Origin: JAWLBY01 sp041687455
Lineage (GTDB): Bacteria > Pseudomonadota > Gammaproteobacteria > Xanthomonadales > Xanthomonadaceae
Reading direction: 5' to 3'
Length of the DNA: 44,138 nucleotides
Assembly: GCA_041687455.1 (NCBI GenBank)
Contig: JAWLBY010000028.1
Span: 1 to 44,138 of the forward strand
The notes below the pieces were generated by a model, which was not told the DNA's origin, did not search any database, and saw only the letters and a list, made by a program, of their open reading frames with translations. Every line of letters begins with the position of its first letter. Position 1 is the first letter of the stretch. Positions 24,461 through 33,308 of this stretch are shown one piece after another. The translations under genes were made by a program, and so were the position numbers.

Positions 24461-24991
24461 TTTCTGCTTCCTGCCCGTGCGGCGCCAAGCAGATCGACGC
24501 CAACCATCAAGCCGACAGGTACGCCCGCATCGGGTTTGATCATGCGGTGGTGGACCTTGCCGGCTGGCGCGATGGAACCCGGATTGCATGCACAGCCACT
24601 GGCTGCGACATGACCGCCGCCAGCATGGTCAGGCTGCCTGCGGTGTCGCCGGCAGCGACCGAACCCACCTCCTCGTCGTCGATCCCGGGCGCTTGCAAGC
24701 GGCGCAGACACCGCGCCGATTCGCATTGCGACACCGCAACCGGAACCACAGGCCATCGATGTTGTCTGACGTCGGCACGGCAGTTGCGCACTGTGACAGC
24801 TCGCGTCCATTGACTGCGACCGGAGGCGGAGCATCGCTCACGGCGCGGGCATCACCTCGCGAATGCCGCTTACGCCAAGACTGCGGCTGCGTGGTCGGCT
24901 GTACTGTCGTCACCGGAGACCGCACGACAGGTGCCTGAACAAAGCGCCATCTTGCCGATCAATTCCCTCCGGACCAGGCCCATCTCCATCC
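24461..24991. other. Stretch with no recognisable gene, start of a compositionally looser region
   Basis: About 530 bases between the nirS terminator and the dehydratase gene. Open frames are short and show no family resemblance on either strand. Codon-position GC bias looks weaker here than in the denitrification block by eye. No tRNA, integrase or clear repeat was found that would mark an island border. Confidence 0.4.
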
Positions 24992-26011
24992 ATGCTGCCT
25001 TCTCTCCGTGAAATCGAGTCCGCCGCCGACATCGTCTATTCATTCATGGCGCCGACGCCGCAGTATTGCTGGCCGCTGCTGAGCCGGCGTCTGGGTGTCG
25101 AAATTTGGCTGAAGCACGAGAACCACGCGCCCACCGGGGCTTTCAAGGTGCGTGGCGGGCTGGTGTATTTCTCCGATCTGGCCCGCGACCCGACAGTCAG
25201 GGAGGTGGTCACAGCCACCCGCGGAAACCACGGCCAGTCAGTAGCCTTGAGTGCAGGGCGATGCGGCCTGTCCGCCAGGATCGTGGTCCCGTTCGGGAAT
25301 GCCTGCGAGAAGAATGCTGCCATGCGCGCGCTTGGCGGAACACTGATCGAGCATGGCGCGGATTTCCAGGCGGCCCGGGACGAAGCCCTGCGTATCGCCT
25401 CGGAAGCAGGCATGCATCTGGTACCGGCATTTCATCCGCGCCTGATCCAGGGCGTGGCCACTTATGCCGTGGAATTGTTTCGCAGCGTGCATGACCTGAC
25501 CGATGTCTACGTGCCGATTGGCCTGGGTTCGGGAATTTGCGGAGTTGCCGCTGCGCGCAACGCGCTGAGCCCCGGAACGAGGATTGTTGGCGTCGTTTCG
25601 GCAGGCGCCCGGGCGTACGCGTTGTCGTTCGCGGCCGGCCGGCCAGTCGAGGCGCCGGTGAATACCTGGCTCGCCGACGGAATGGCCTGCCGCACCACAC
25701 AGCCCGACGCGCTGGAGATCATCCTGCACAACGTCGATCGGATCGTCGAAGTGACCGACCTCGAGGTCGCCGAAGCGATGCGGACCCTGTTCGAGTGCAC
25801 ACACAACTGCGCCGAAGGCGCCGGCGCGGCAGCGGTTGCAGCAGTTGCCAAGGATGCGCGAGCCATGAAGGGACGAAAGCTCGCAGCGATACTCTCCGGC
25901 GGCAATGTGGACCGACAGGTCTACTCCGCGGTGCTTGCGGGATCCCAATTCGTCGACTCGCTGAGCGCCGCCACCTGCCCGAGTCCGATGGATGGACTGA
26001 ATCAGGGATAG
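24992..26011 (+). CDS. Threonine/serine dehydratase-like PLP enzyme (fold type II)
   Basis: A 339-residue cytoplasmic enzyme of the threonine-dehydratase family. The Schiff-base lysine lies in HAPTGAFKVRGG (about residue 50), the substrate loop in TRGNHGQS (about 73-80) and the glycine-rich phosphate loop in GLGSGICG (about 174-181). There is no C-terminal ACT domain, so this would be the short catabolic or promiscuous type giving a 2-oxo acid plus ammonia, not the isoleucine-inhibited IlvA. ATG at 24992 is chosen because the longer frame from 24863 adds only basic non-homologous sequence. It is the first gene of the looser-composition patch. The substrate is unproven. Confidence 0.82.
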   Translation: MLPSLREIESAADIVYSFMAPTPQYCWPLLSRRLGVEIWLKHENHAPTGAFKVRGGLVYFSDLARDPTVREVVTATRGNHGQSVALSAGRCGLSARIVVPFGNACEKNAAMRALGGTLIEHGADFQAARDEALRIASEAGMHLVPAFHPRLIQGVATYAVELFRSVHDLTDVYVPIGLGSGICGVAAARNALSPGTRIVGVVSAGARAYALSFAAGRPVEAPVNTWLADGMACRTTQPDALEIILHNVDRIVEVTDLEVAEAMRTLFECTHNCAEGAGAAAVAAVAKDARAMKGRKLAAILSGGNVDRQVYSAVLAGSQFVDSLSAATCPSPMDGLNQG

Positions 26012-26062
26012 TCAGGCATTCCTTCCGGCTTCGGCGCATTGCCCATGTGAAAGGGATGGACG

Positions 26063-27034
26063 ATGAACAGGAAAAAGCTTCAGGTCGTGTTCTTCGGGAT
26101 CGCTCTTGTCGCAATGGGTCCGCCAGTTGCGAAAACCGATGAGGGATCCGAGACGCAGGCCGACAACCAGCGGCAAATGACCGAACCGAGAGTCAGCCGC
26201 GCCTGGCGAATGCTGGAACTGGCGAGGTCCCGCAATATGCCCATAACGATGTACGGCAGGGTCATCGACCAACACGGCAAGCCGGTGGAAGGTGCCAAGG
26301 TGCATATGATCATAGCGGGCGGAGGAGAGATGGCGCCGGGTACCGGCCGGACCTGGTTCGTCACCGATGCGGACGGCAGGTTCCTGATAAAGGGCAAGGG
26401 CGATCAGATTCAGATTGCGCGCGTCGAGCACCCGAATGTCACCGCCTATCTCACCCTTCACCCGAGCGATGGAAAACGTGACGAGGGAAAGCTTCTCACG
26501 GCTGTCAGCCATTTCGGCGAGGCGCATAGCTGGAGAACCTACGACAGGCCTGAAAGACCGTTCGTCCTGAACGTATGGCGGAGTGAGAGATTCGAACAGG
26601 TCGAATTCGGATCAGGAGGGTTCTATCCCATCCCGAATGGAGAACCTTCGGAGCTGAGGGGACTGGTGGTGAGCTGCAAGCGCGATCCGAAGGAACAGGG
26701 AAAGCACTGGCGTCAGCAACAGGGAAGTTGGGCCATCACCTTCAGGCCGATCGATGGTGGCATCCAGGAAACCACCGACGTCTATCTCAATGAGGCACCA
26801 CTGGCTGGATACGAACCCGAGTTGACGATCTTCATGCAGCGTGGCCAGCAGGGATATTCCCCACGCATCTATCCCGGTCGCCGCTTCTACTACACGGCCC
26901 ATGGCGGGAAATGGCATGGCAGTTTCGAAGCCACTCTTGACCCGTTCATGTATGACGACGAATGCCGGGTGAACGCAGATTACAAGTACAATTCAAACGG
27001 ATCGCGCAACCTGGCAGTCCGGCCGCGCGATTGA
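26063..27034 (+). CDS. Secreted protein of unknown function with a carboxypeptidase-regulatory-like domain
   Basis: A 323-residue protein: signal peptide about 1-24 (LQVVFFGIALVAMG), then a beta-rich segment at about 60-125 (YGRVIDQHGKPVEGAKV, then FVTDADGRFLIKG) typical of the carboxypeptidase-regulatory/transthyretin-like fold. The C-terminal half (about 165-323) is polar and matches nothing I know (GRRFYYTAHGGKWHGSFEA near 275). GGGATGGA before the ATG may act as SD. Its AAG, AAC and GAA usage and lower third-position GC set it apart from neighbours such as nirS. This suggests acquisition or decay. It may be displayed or periplasmic; no function is assigned. Confidence 0.65.
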   Translation: MNRKKLQVVFFGIALVAMGPPVAKTDEGSETQADNQRQMTEPRVSRAWRMLELARSRNMPITMYGRVIDQHGKPVEGAKVHMIIAGGGEMAPGTGRTWFVTDADGRFLIKGKGDQIQIARVEHPNVTAYLTLHPSDGKRDEGKLLTAVSHFGEAHSWRTYDRPERPFVLNVWRSERFEQVEFGSGGFYPIPNGEPSELRGLVVSCKRDPKEQGKHWRQQQGSWAITFRPIDGGIQETTDVYLNEAPLAGYEPELTIFMQRGQQGYSPRIYPGRRFYYTAHGGKWHGSFEATLDPFMYDDECRVNADYKYNSNGSRNLAVRPRD

Positions 27035-27079
27035 TCGTGTCAATCCCGCATCGACGCGCAGACGGTCACGGCCTGCCGA

Positions 27080-27403
27080 GTGCAGGCGCGCGAACGGACT
27101 CCTGCACGTCTCTCCAACTGCTTCATTCCATGCCTTCTCGCGGGAAAACCTTCGGTCGTGGTGGCACATACCTCGGAGCAAGCATTCTGGGGCCGTGAGC
27201 TTGCGAGGCTCGGCGTCTCGACCGGGCCGATTCCCAGGGGGAGACTGACGCCCGATCGACTCGCGAGGCGAATAGAGCAGGCCATCGGTTCGTCGGAGAT
27301 CAAGGCGGCAGCCCGCGTGCTGGCAACAGCAATGCACGGAGAAGACGGGGTAGCTACTGCAGTACGGCTGATCGAGGAAAGATTCATGCCGAGGCAAGCC
27401 TGA
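27080..27403 (+). pseudogene. C-terminal remnant of a UGT/MGT-type glycosyltransferase
   Basis: From about 27113 the frame reads LLAGKPSVVVAHTSEQAFWG, then LARLGVSTGPIPRGRLTPDRLA, and ends with a GEDGVATAVRLIEE-like helix. This is the last ~90 residues of GT1-type sterol/macrolide glycosyltransferases, in which PxxxDQPFWG lies in the nucleotide-sugar site. The upstream HHGGAGT motif and the whole N-terminal domain are missing, and the expected aspartate before Q is Glu (SEQAFWG). The frame before 27113 does not resemble the family. A truncated relic is the simplest reading; the stretch to 27607 holds nothing else that I can identify. Confidence 0.6.
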
Positions 27404-27607
27404 AGCCGCGAGAAGTGCGGCATCGCCAATCATCCAGCTCGCAGGCGAACGCGGCATGTCGCAGTCGCTTGCATTCGTGACGTGCGCACCAGCATCCACG
27501 AGCGCCGATTCGTTGCGATGGCCATCGCATCAATCGTGGCACTCCGCCCCGTGACCGCGTTCCCCTGAAACCCGCTTGTCTCAGCCTGGCATCGGATCCA
27601 AGACACA

Positions 27608-28327
27608 ATGAACCCAGCACCCCATCGCGTTCTCGTCACCGGCGGAGCCACCGGAATCGGCTTCGCCCTGGCCGAAAGATTTCATGCCGCGGGAAACCAC
27701 GTCATCCTGGTCGGCCGGTCCGAGGCGACGCTTGCCAAAGCCGCTGCGACCCTGCACGGCGCCGACACGTTCGTCGCGGACGTTTCTGTTGCCGAGCACA
27801 GGGAACGGCTGCTCGAGCGGTTCGGCGACATCACCGTGCTCATCAACAATGCCGGCATCCAGATCAACAAACCGATTGTCGAGTGTTCGGCTGCTGAACT
27901 CGAGCACGAACTCAGCATCAACTTCCTGGCACCGGCGCTGCTTGTCCGCGCCTTCCTTCCCCAGCTCATCAATCAGCCATCGGCTGCGATCGTCAACGTG
28001 ACCTCCGGGCTGGCCCTCGTTCCCAAGGAAGTTGCGGCGATGTACTGCGCATCGAAGGCGGCACTGCACAGCTTCTCGAGGGCACTGCGCTGGCAACTGG
28101 AGCAAACCAATGTTCGCGTGTTCGAGGTGGTTCCGCCACTCGTCGACACGTCCATGACCGCTGGCCGTGGCAAGGGAAAGATATCTCCTGCTCGGGTTGC
28201 CGACGAATTCTGGGATGGTTTCCGGTCGGATCGCTACGAGATGCTGACCGGCAAGACCAAGCTGCTCGCTCTCGTCAATCGTTTCGCGCCCTCGCTGGCC
28301 GAAAGGATCATTCGCCACGGCGCATGA
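27608..28327 (+). CDS. Short-chain dehydrogenase/reductase (SDR), DltE-like
   Basis: A 239-residue Rossmann-fold oxidoreductase. It has the classical cofactor motif TGGATGIG (about 11-18), NNAG (about 81-84), a catalytic Ser in NVTSGL (about 130) and YCASK (Y143, K147). The C-terminal segment KLLALVNRFAPSLAERII is typical of the DltE-like subgroup. It should use NAD(P)H on an unknown substrate. It is a lone gene at the right end of the patch with the dehydratase and the glycosyltransferase relic, and no partner suggests a pathway. Confidence 0.88.
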   Translation: MNPAPHRVLVTGGATGIGFALAERFHAAGNHVILVGRSEATLAKAAATLHGADTFVADVSVAEHRERLLERFGDITVLINNAGIQINKPIVECSAAELEHELSINFLAPALLVRAFLPQLINQPSAAIVNVTSGLALVPKEVAAMYCASKAALHSFSRALRWQLEQTNVRVFEVVPPLVDTSMTAGRGKGKISPARVADEFWDGFRSDRYEMLTGKTKLLALVNRFAPSLAERIIRHGA

Positions 28328-28485
28328 TCCCGCAAGCGGAACGTCGTGGTCGCGCATGGTAGAGCGATGCCCCCAGGCAACTCGCCGTGCTGGAATCGTT
28401 GGCGGGCGGTCCGTCGGCGCCGACGCCTGTACCGCCGCATGACCTGCATCAACGACGTCACTCGCTTCCGCCGACTTGCCGAAGC

Positions 28486-28507
28486 GATCATGATCCGCAT
28501 CATGATC
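28486..28507. promoter_or_regulatory. Fur-like inverted repeat upstream of the TonB receptor
   Basis: A perfect 9-4-9 inverted repeat, GATCATGAT-CCGC-ATCATGATC. Each arm differs by one base from the Fur half-site GATAATGAT, but the spacer is four bases, not one. It ends 50 bases before the receptor ATG, a place where a repressor could block the promoter. An iron-responsive operator is a reasonable guess. Confidence 0.5.
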
Positions 28508-28557
28508 CGGCAGCTCGCGTTCGCCGACGCTGACCAGAACCGCCACAGAGCACTTCC

Positions 28558-30759
28558 ATGTCGCGCCGCATCCGAACTTCACTGTCGCTGTCACTGTCGC
28601 TGCTGAGCTTGCCGTGGGTCACGACCTCGCTCGCGACGACGGCCGGGGACGCCCCGAGTGCTGCCGAGCTCGACAGGATCTACGTGATCGGTGCGCGGAT
28701 CCCGCAGACGCAGGCGAAAGTCGTCAATGCGGTCGGCCAGGTCGACCGCGATCGGATCGAGCGAATCCAGGCGCAGGACGTCGCCGACCTGTTCCGCTAC
28801 GAGCCGGCAATCGCGGTACCGTCCGATGCCAACCGCTTCGGCACGTCCGGCTTCAACGTGCGCGGCCTCGACGGCAACCGGGTCGCCGTCGAGCTCGACG
28901 GCGTGCCGCTGGCCGACAGCTTCAAGGTCGGCGACCTGGCCTTCTCCGGGCGCGATGCGATCGACGTCGAGGCGCTGGCGCGGGTCGAGTACCTGCGCGG
29001 CCCGGCGTCGACACTGTACGGCAGCGACGCGCTGGCCGGCGTGATCGCGTTCGTCACCCGCGATCCGCAGGCGCTGGTCGACAGTGGCCAACCATATCGG
29101 GTCCGCAGCAGCTACAGCTCGCGCGACGACGGCTGGCGGCTGTCGGCGCTCGGCGCCTGGGCCGACGGCCCGCACGGACTGCTCGCGCTGGCCAGCGAGC
29201 GTCGCGCGAACGAAACACGCAACCACCCGGACGGCGCCGCGCCGGATGCCAATCCGGCCGAGCGCGAGCGTCGCAGCGGCATGCTCAAGTACGTGTTCGA
29301 TGCCGGCGACTGGCGGGCCTCCGCGCTGCTCGACCGGACCCGCTTCGACAGCGATGTCGACGTGCAGTCGCTGGTGCGTGGCCCGGGACGGTTCGCGACC
29401 ACCACCGCGCTGCTGGCCGAGGACCGCTCCGACCGCGAGCGTGTGCAGTTCGGTTTCGACGGCACGCCCGGCGGCGCTGTCGCCGACTGGCAGTTGCGGC
29501 TGTATCGCCAGAGCAGCGAGACCACGCAGCGCAGCCTGCAGACGATCGCCGCGGTGCCGCCGCGCAGTCCGGCCTACTTCCGCGACCGCCTGTTCGCGAT
29601 CGAGCAGCGGGTCGACGGCGCAGAGTTGACGCTGCACAGCCGCTTCGACACCGGCGCGGTCGCGCACGACCTGGTCTACGGCCTGTCGCTGCGACGGCAG
29701 CAGGTCGAGCAATTCCGCGACGGCCTGCAGGTGCGGCTCGACACTGGCGAGTCGAGCAACGTGATCCTCGGCGAGCGCCTGCCGGTGCGCGACTTCCCGA
29801 ACTCGACGACGACGCGGATGGCGCTGTACCTGCAGGACGACATGGCACTCGGCGCATCGCCGTTCAGCCTGGTCTGGGGCCTCCGCCACGAGCGCTATCG
29901 TCTCGATGCCGACAGCGATCCTCTGTTCGCCGACGACTTCGCCTTCGAGCCGAGCGACATCAGCCGTTCGCAGACCACGCCGCGGCTCGGCCTGCGCTGG
30001 GAGCCAGCCGGCGGACTGTCGCTGTATGCGTTGTGGGCCGAGGGCTTCCGCGCCCCGCCGTACAGCGACGTCAACATCGCGCTGTCGCTGCCGCAGTTCA
30101 ACTACGAAGTGCGACCGAATCCGGAGCTTCGCCCGGAACGCAGCCGCGGCCTCGAACTCGGGCTCGACTGGCAGACCGACCACAGCATGCTGCGGGTTGC
30201 ACTGTTCGAGAACCGCTATCGTGACCTGATCGAGAGCCGCGCCAATCTCGGCGTCGACCCCGACAGCGATGCGATCGTGTTCCAGTCGGTCAATCGCGAA
30301 TCGGCCCGGATCCGCGGCGTCGAACTGGCGTTCGACTACCGGATCGATTCGCGCTGGGAACTGCATGCGGCACTGGCCGCGCTACGCGGCGATGATCTGC
30401 GCCGCGACCAGCCGCTGACCAGCGTGCCGCCGGCGCGCGCCGTGTTCGGTGTCCGCCGGCATGCCGACGGCCTGCAACCGACGCTCGAGCTGCTGCTCAC
30501 CGCGGCCGACCGCCGCGACCGCTTCGATCGCAGCGGTCCGGCGCTGTTCGAGGCACCGGGTTACGCGGTCGCCGACCTGCTCGCCGACTGGGTGTTCGGC
30601 GAGCACTGGCGACTGACTGCCGGCATCTACAACCTGGCCGACCGCCGTCACTGGGAATGGGGCCAGATCGTCAACCAGCCGGCCGCCAGCACGCCGCCGA
30701 TCGGGTTCTTCACCGCGCCGGGGCGCAACTATGCGGTCACGCTGGAGGGGCGCTGGTGA
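28558..30759 (+). CDS. TonB-dependent outer-membrane receptor, probably for haem/haemoproteins
   Basis: A 733-residue receptor. A signal peptide (about 1-27) is followed by a TonB-box-like start (DRIYVIGARI, about 41-50), the plug domain (VADLFRYEPAIAV, FNVRGLDGNRVAVELDGVPL, VEYLRGPASTLYGSDALAG, about 65-165) and a 22-stranded barrel ending in a terminal aromatic residue (NYAVTLEGRW). The motif FRAPPYSDVN, with NPELRPERS after it, belongs to the haemoglobin/transferrin/lactoferrin-type receptors. No haem ABC transporter genes lie beside it. Regulation by iron is suggested by the Fur-like repeat upstream. Confidence 0.85.
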   Translation: MSRRIRTSLSLSLSLLSLPWVTTSLATTAGDAPSAAELDRIYVIGARIPQTQAKVVNAVGQVDRDRIERIQAQDVADLFRYEPAIAVPSDANRFGTSGFNVRGLDGNRVAVELDGVPLADSFKVGDLAFSGRDAIDVEALARVEYLRGPASTLYGSDALAGVIAFVTRDPQALVDSGQPYRVRSSYSSRDDGWRLSALGAWADGPHGLLALASERRANETRNHPDGAAPDANPAERERRSGMLKYVFDAGDWRASALLDRTRFDSDVDVQSLVRGPGRFATTTALLAEDRSDRERVQFGFDGTPGGAVADWQLRLYRQSSETTQRSLQTIAAVPPRSPAYFRDRLFAIEQRVDGAELTLHSRFDTGAVAHDLVYGLSLRRQQVEQFRDGLQVRLDTGESSNVILGERLPVRDFPNSTTTRMALYLQDDMALGASPFSLVWGLRHERYRLDADSDPLFADDFAFEPSDISRSQTTPRLGLRWEPAGGLSLYALWAEGFRAPPYSDVNIALSLPQFNYEVRPNPELRPERSRGLELGLDWQTDHSMLRVALFENRYRDLIESRANLGVDPDSDAIVFQSVNRESARIRGVELAFDYRIDSRWELHAALAALRGDDLRRDQPLTSVPPARAVFGVRRHADGLQPTLELLLTAADRRDRFDRSGPALFEAPGYAVADLLADWVFGEHWRLTAGIYNLADRRHWEWGQIVNQPAASTPPIGFFTAPGRNYAVTLEGRW

Positions 30760-30874
30760 GCGCGCGAAATGCGTCTGGTCCGGTGCCGTGTCGACACCGT
30801 GGGCGAGCCCGGACCGGCGCCGGATTCGCGACGCGAAACACGCCCACGCCGGGCGTTGTCGCACAGACAGCCAG

Positions 30875-31885
30875 CTAAACCGCGTCGAGCAGGAACACGC
30901 CGAAGCGGCACTCGTCGTCCAGCCATTGCCGCTGCAGCACCAACCCGGCACGCGCGGCCAGCCGGCGCACATCGTCCAGCGAATACTTGCAACTGATCTC
31001 GACCTGGATCGGCTCGTCGGCCGCGAACATGAAGCGGCGACCGGCCACCACGACGCTCTGCTCGACGCGACTGACGATCTGCGTCTCGATTCGCCCGGCC
31101 AATGTGTTGTAGCGGGCCCGGTGCCGGAAGCGTGCGAGATCGAAGTCGCCGCCGAGCTCGCGGTTGATCCGGGCCAGCAGGTTCAGCGTGAACGCGGCGG
31201 TGACGCCGGCCGCATCGTTGTAGGCGGCCTCCAGTACGGCGGGATCCTTCTTCAGGTCGAGACCGATCAGCACCGCACCGTCCGATCCGATCATCCGCCG
31301 CATCTGCTGCAGCAGTCGCAAGGCATCGGCGCTGTCGAAGTTGCCGAGCGTCGAGCCGGGAAAATAGACCGCGGTGCGGCGTGCGTGCGGTGTCCGCGGC
31401 AACGCGAACGGCGCAGTGAAATCGCGGCACAGCGGCTCGACGTCGACCGTCGGCAATTCCTGTCCCAAGGTCGTCAGGCTGAGCTGCAGCGCGCTGGGCG
31501 ATATTTCGACCGGCATGTAGACAGCCGGCCGCTCCAGCGCGGCGAGCAACAGCCGCGTCTTGCTGCCGGCGCCACTGCCGAATTCGACCAGTCGCAGTTG
31601 TGCTCCCAGCGCATCGGCCATCTCGGCGACGTGCTCGCGCATGATCGCGAGCTCGACCCGCGTCAGGTAGTACTCGGGCTGGTCGCAGATCCGTTCGAAC
31701 AGCGCCGATCCGTCGGCGTCGTAGAAATACTTCGACGCCAGCCGCTTCGGGCGCGAAGACAGCCCGGCGATCACGTCATGCTCGAAATCGACGGACTCCG
31801 GCGCGGCGCCGATCCGCGATCCGGCGCCGTGTTCGGCAGCGTTGCGATCGACGATGCGTCGTGTACGTTCGTATGCAGTGGCCAT
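30875..31885 (-). CDS. egtD: L-histidine N-alpha-methyltransferase, ergothioneine biosynthesis
   Basis: A 336-residue SAM-dependent enzyme that trimethylates histidine to hercynine. Visible motifs are KYFYDADGSALFERICDQPEYYLTR-type sequence (about 49-73), the SAM loop EFGSGAGSKT (about 97-106), YFPGSTLGNF (about 156-165) and a C-terminal ISCKYSLDDVRRLAARAG region. ATG at 31883-31885 gives the normal length; the longer frame overlaps egtB and is rejected. The start lies 17 bases after the egtB stop, so both are in one operon and supply the two core steps of the pathway. Confidence 0.93.
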   Translation of the reverse strand: MATAYERTRRIVDRNAAEHGAGSRIGAAPESVDFEHDVIAGLSSRPKRLASKYFYDADGSALFERICDQPEYYLTRVELAIMREHVAEMADALGAQLRLVEFGSGAGSKTRLLLAALERPAVYMPVEISPSALQLSLTTLGQELPTVDVEPLCRDFTAPFALPRTPHARRTAVYFPGSTLGNFDSADALRLLQQMRRMIGSDGAVLIGLDLKKDPAVLEAAYNDAAGVTAAFTLNLLARINRELGGDFDLARFRHRARYNTLAGRIETQIVSRVEQSVVVAGRRFMFAADEPIQVEISCKYSLDDVRRLAARAGLVLQRQWLDDECRFGVFLLDAV

Positions 31886-31902
31886 CGGCAATCCTTCGGG
31901 TT

Positions 31903-33174
31903 TCAGCGATCCTGCGCCAGCCGGAAACCGCTGAACTGCCAGCGGTCCTTCGGGTAGAAGAAATTGCGGTAGGTCGCCCGCAGGTGCCCGGCCGGGGTCG
32001 CGCAGGAACCACCGCGCAACACCCACTGGCCGCTCATGAACTTGCCGTTGTACTCGCCGAGCGCACCCGGCAGTGGCTTGAACCGCGGGTAAGGCACGTA
32101 GGGGCTTGCAGTCCACTCCCAGACATCGCCGTACATCTGCAGCGCGCCACCAGCGGCCACCGGCGCCTGCGGCTGCAGCAGCTCGTCATCGGCGAGGTTC
32201 GCCGCGTCGATCGCGCGGGACGGCAGATTCGCCGCCGACGTTTCCCACTCGGCCTCGGTCGGCAGCCGTGCGCCGGCCCAGCGCGCGAACGCATCGGCTT
32301 CGTAGTGGCTGACGTGGCAGACCGGTGCGAGCGGATCCAGCTCGCGTGCGCCACCGAGCGTGAACTCGGACTCGCCGTCATCGAGCCAGTAGGCCGGACC
32401 GGTCCAGCCTTCGCGCTGCACCGTGGCCCAGCCTTCCGACAACCACAGCCCCGGCGTCCGGTAGCCGCCATCGCGGACGAACTCACGGAATTCGCCGTTG
32501 CTGACCGGCCGATTGGCGAGCGCGTGCGGCTGCAGCAGCACCTGGTGTCGTGGCGTTTCGCAGTCGAACGCGAATCCATCGCCGCGATGGCCGATCGATG
32601 CGATACCGTCCGGACCATCGATGAAGTGCAGCGGCACCGGCGCCGGGCGCCGTGGCATCGCCAGATCGTCGCGATAGACAGGCCGCAGCGGATTGCGCGA
32701 CAGCAGATGCTTCAGGTCGGTCAGGACCAACTCCTGGTGCTGCTGCTCGTGCTGCAGCCCGAGCTCGACCACCGTGAGCTGCTCCGGCAATGGTTCGCGC
32801 GTGAACCATGCCTGCATCCTGGCATCGATCTGCTCGCGGTATTCGATCACCTCGTCGAGCGTCGGCCGTGTCAGCAGCCCGCGCTCGGGCCGCGCATGCC
32901 GCGGACCGACCGCTTCGTAGTATGAATTGAACAGGTACGCCCATTCGCCACGCCACGGCCGGTAGCCCGGCTGCGCGGCGAGCACGAACTGCTCGAAGAA
33001 CCAGGTCGTGTGTGCCAGGTGCCATTTGGCCGGACTGGCATCCGGCATCGACTGCACGACGGTGTCTTCCGGCGCGAGCGGTGCGACCAGATGCAGCGTG
33101 CGCGCACGAATCCTCGCATAGCGATCGAGCGACACGGACGGACTGCAGCCGGAAATGATGGACTCCGCATGCAT
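31903..33174 (-). CDS. egtB: Ergothioneine sulfoxide synthase
   Basis: A 423-residue non-haem iron enzyme that couples hercynine to a thiol with O2. The N-terminal DinB-like domain carries the iron triad H55 (KWHLAHTTWFFE) and H142/H146 in the HX3HXE motif HEQQHQE. The C-terminal FGE-sulfatase-like domain runs from about 180 to the end (NGEFREFVRDGGY, VCHVSHYEADAFARWAG, LPTEAEWE, GDVWEWTASPY, WVLRGGS). The thiol donor (cysteine or gamma-glutamylcysteine) cannot be read safely, but no egtC amidohydrolase gene is nearby, favouring the simpler two-gene bacterial route with an EgtE-type lyase elsewhere. Confidence 0.93.
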   Translation of the reverse strand: MHAESIISGCSPSVSLDRYARIRARTLHLVAPLAPEDTVVQSMPDASPAKWHLAHTTWFFEQFVLAAQPGYRPWRGEWAYLFNSYYEAVGPRHARPERGLLTRPTLDEVIEYREQIDARMQAWFTREPLPEQLTVVELGLQHEQQHQELVLTDLKHLLSRNPLRPVYRDDLAMPRRPAPVPLHFIDGPDGIASIGHRGDGFAFDCETPRHQVLLQPHALANRPVSNGEFREFVRDGGYRTPGLWLSEGWATVQREGWTGPAYWLDDGESEFTLGGARELDPLAPVCHVSHYEADAFARWAGARLPTEAEWETSAANLPSRAIDAANLADDELLQPQAPVAAGGALQMYGDVWEWTASPYVPYPRFKPLPGALGEYNGKFMSGQWVLRGGSCATPAGHLRATYRNFFYPKDRWQFSGFRLAQDR

Positions 33175-33308
33175 GCGGCGAGCCTAGCAGATCAGGCCGC
33201 GCGATGCGCCCGTGCGAGCGCAGCGCGCAGTTGCACTGATTGCGACGCACGACGATGCACGGACCGCGCCCGTGCGCTCCGTGCGCTCCGTGCGTGTCTG
33301 TGTGTTCG

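Noticed and set aside
24992..26011. Biosynthetic threonine deaminase IlvA
   Set aside because: There is no C-terminal ACT-like regulatory domain and no ilv genes nearby.
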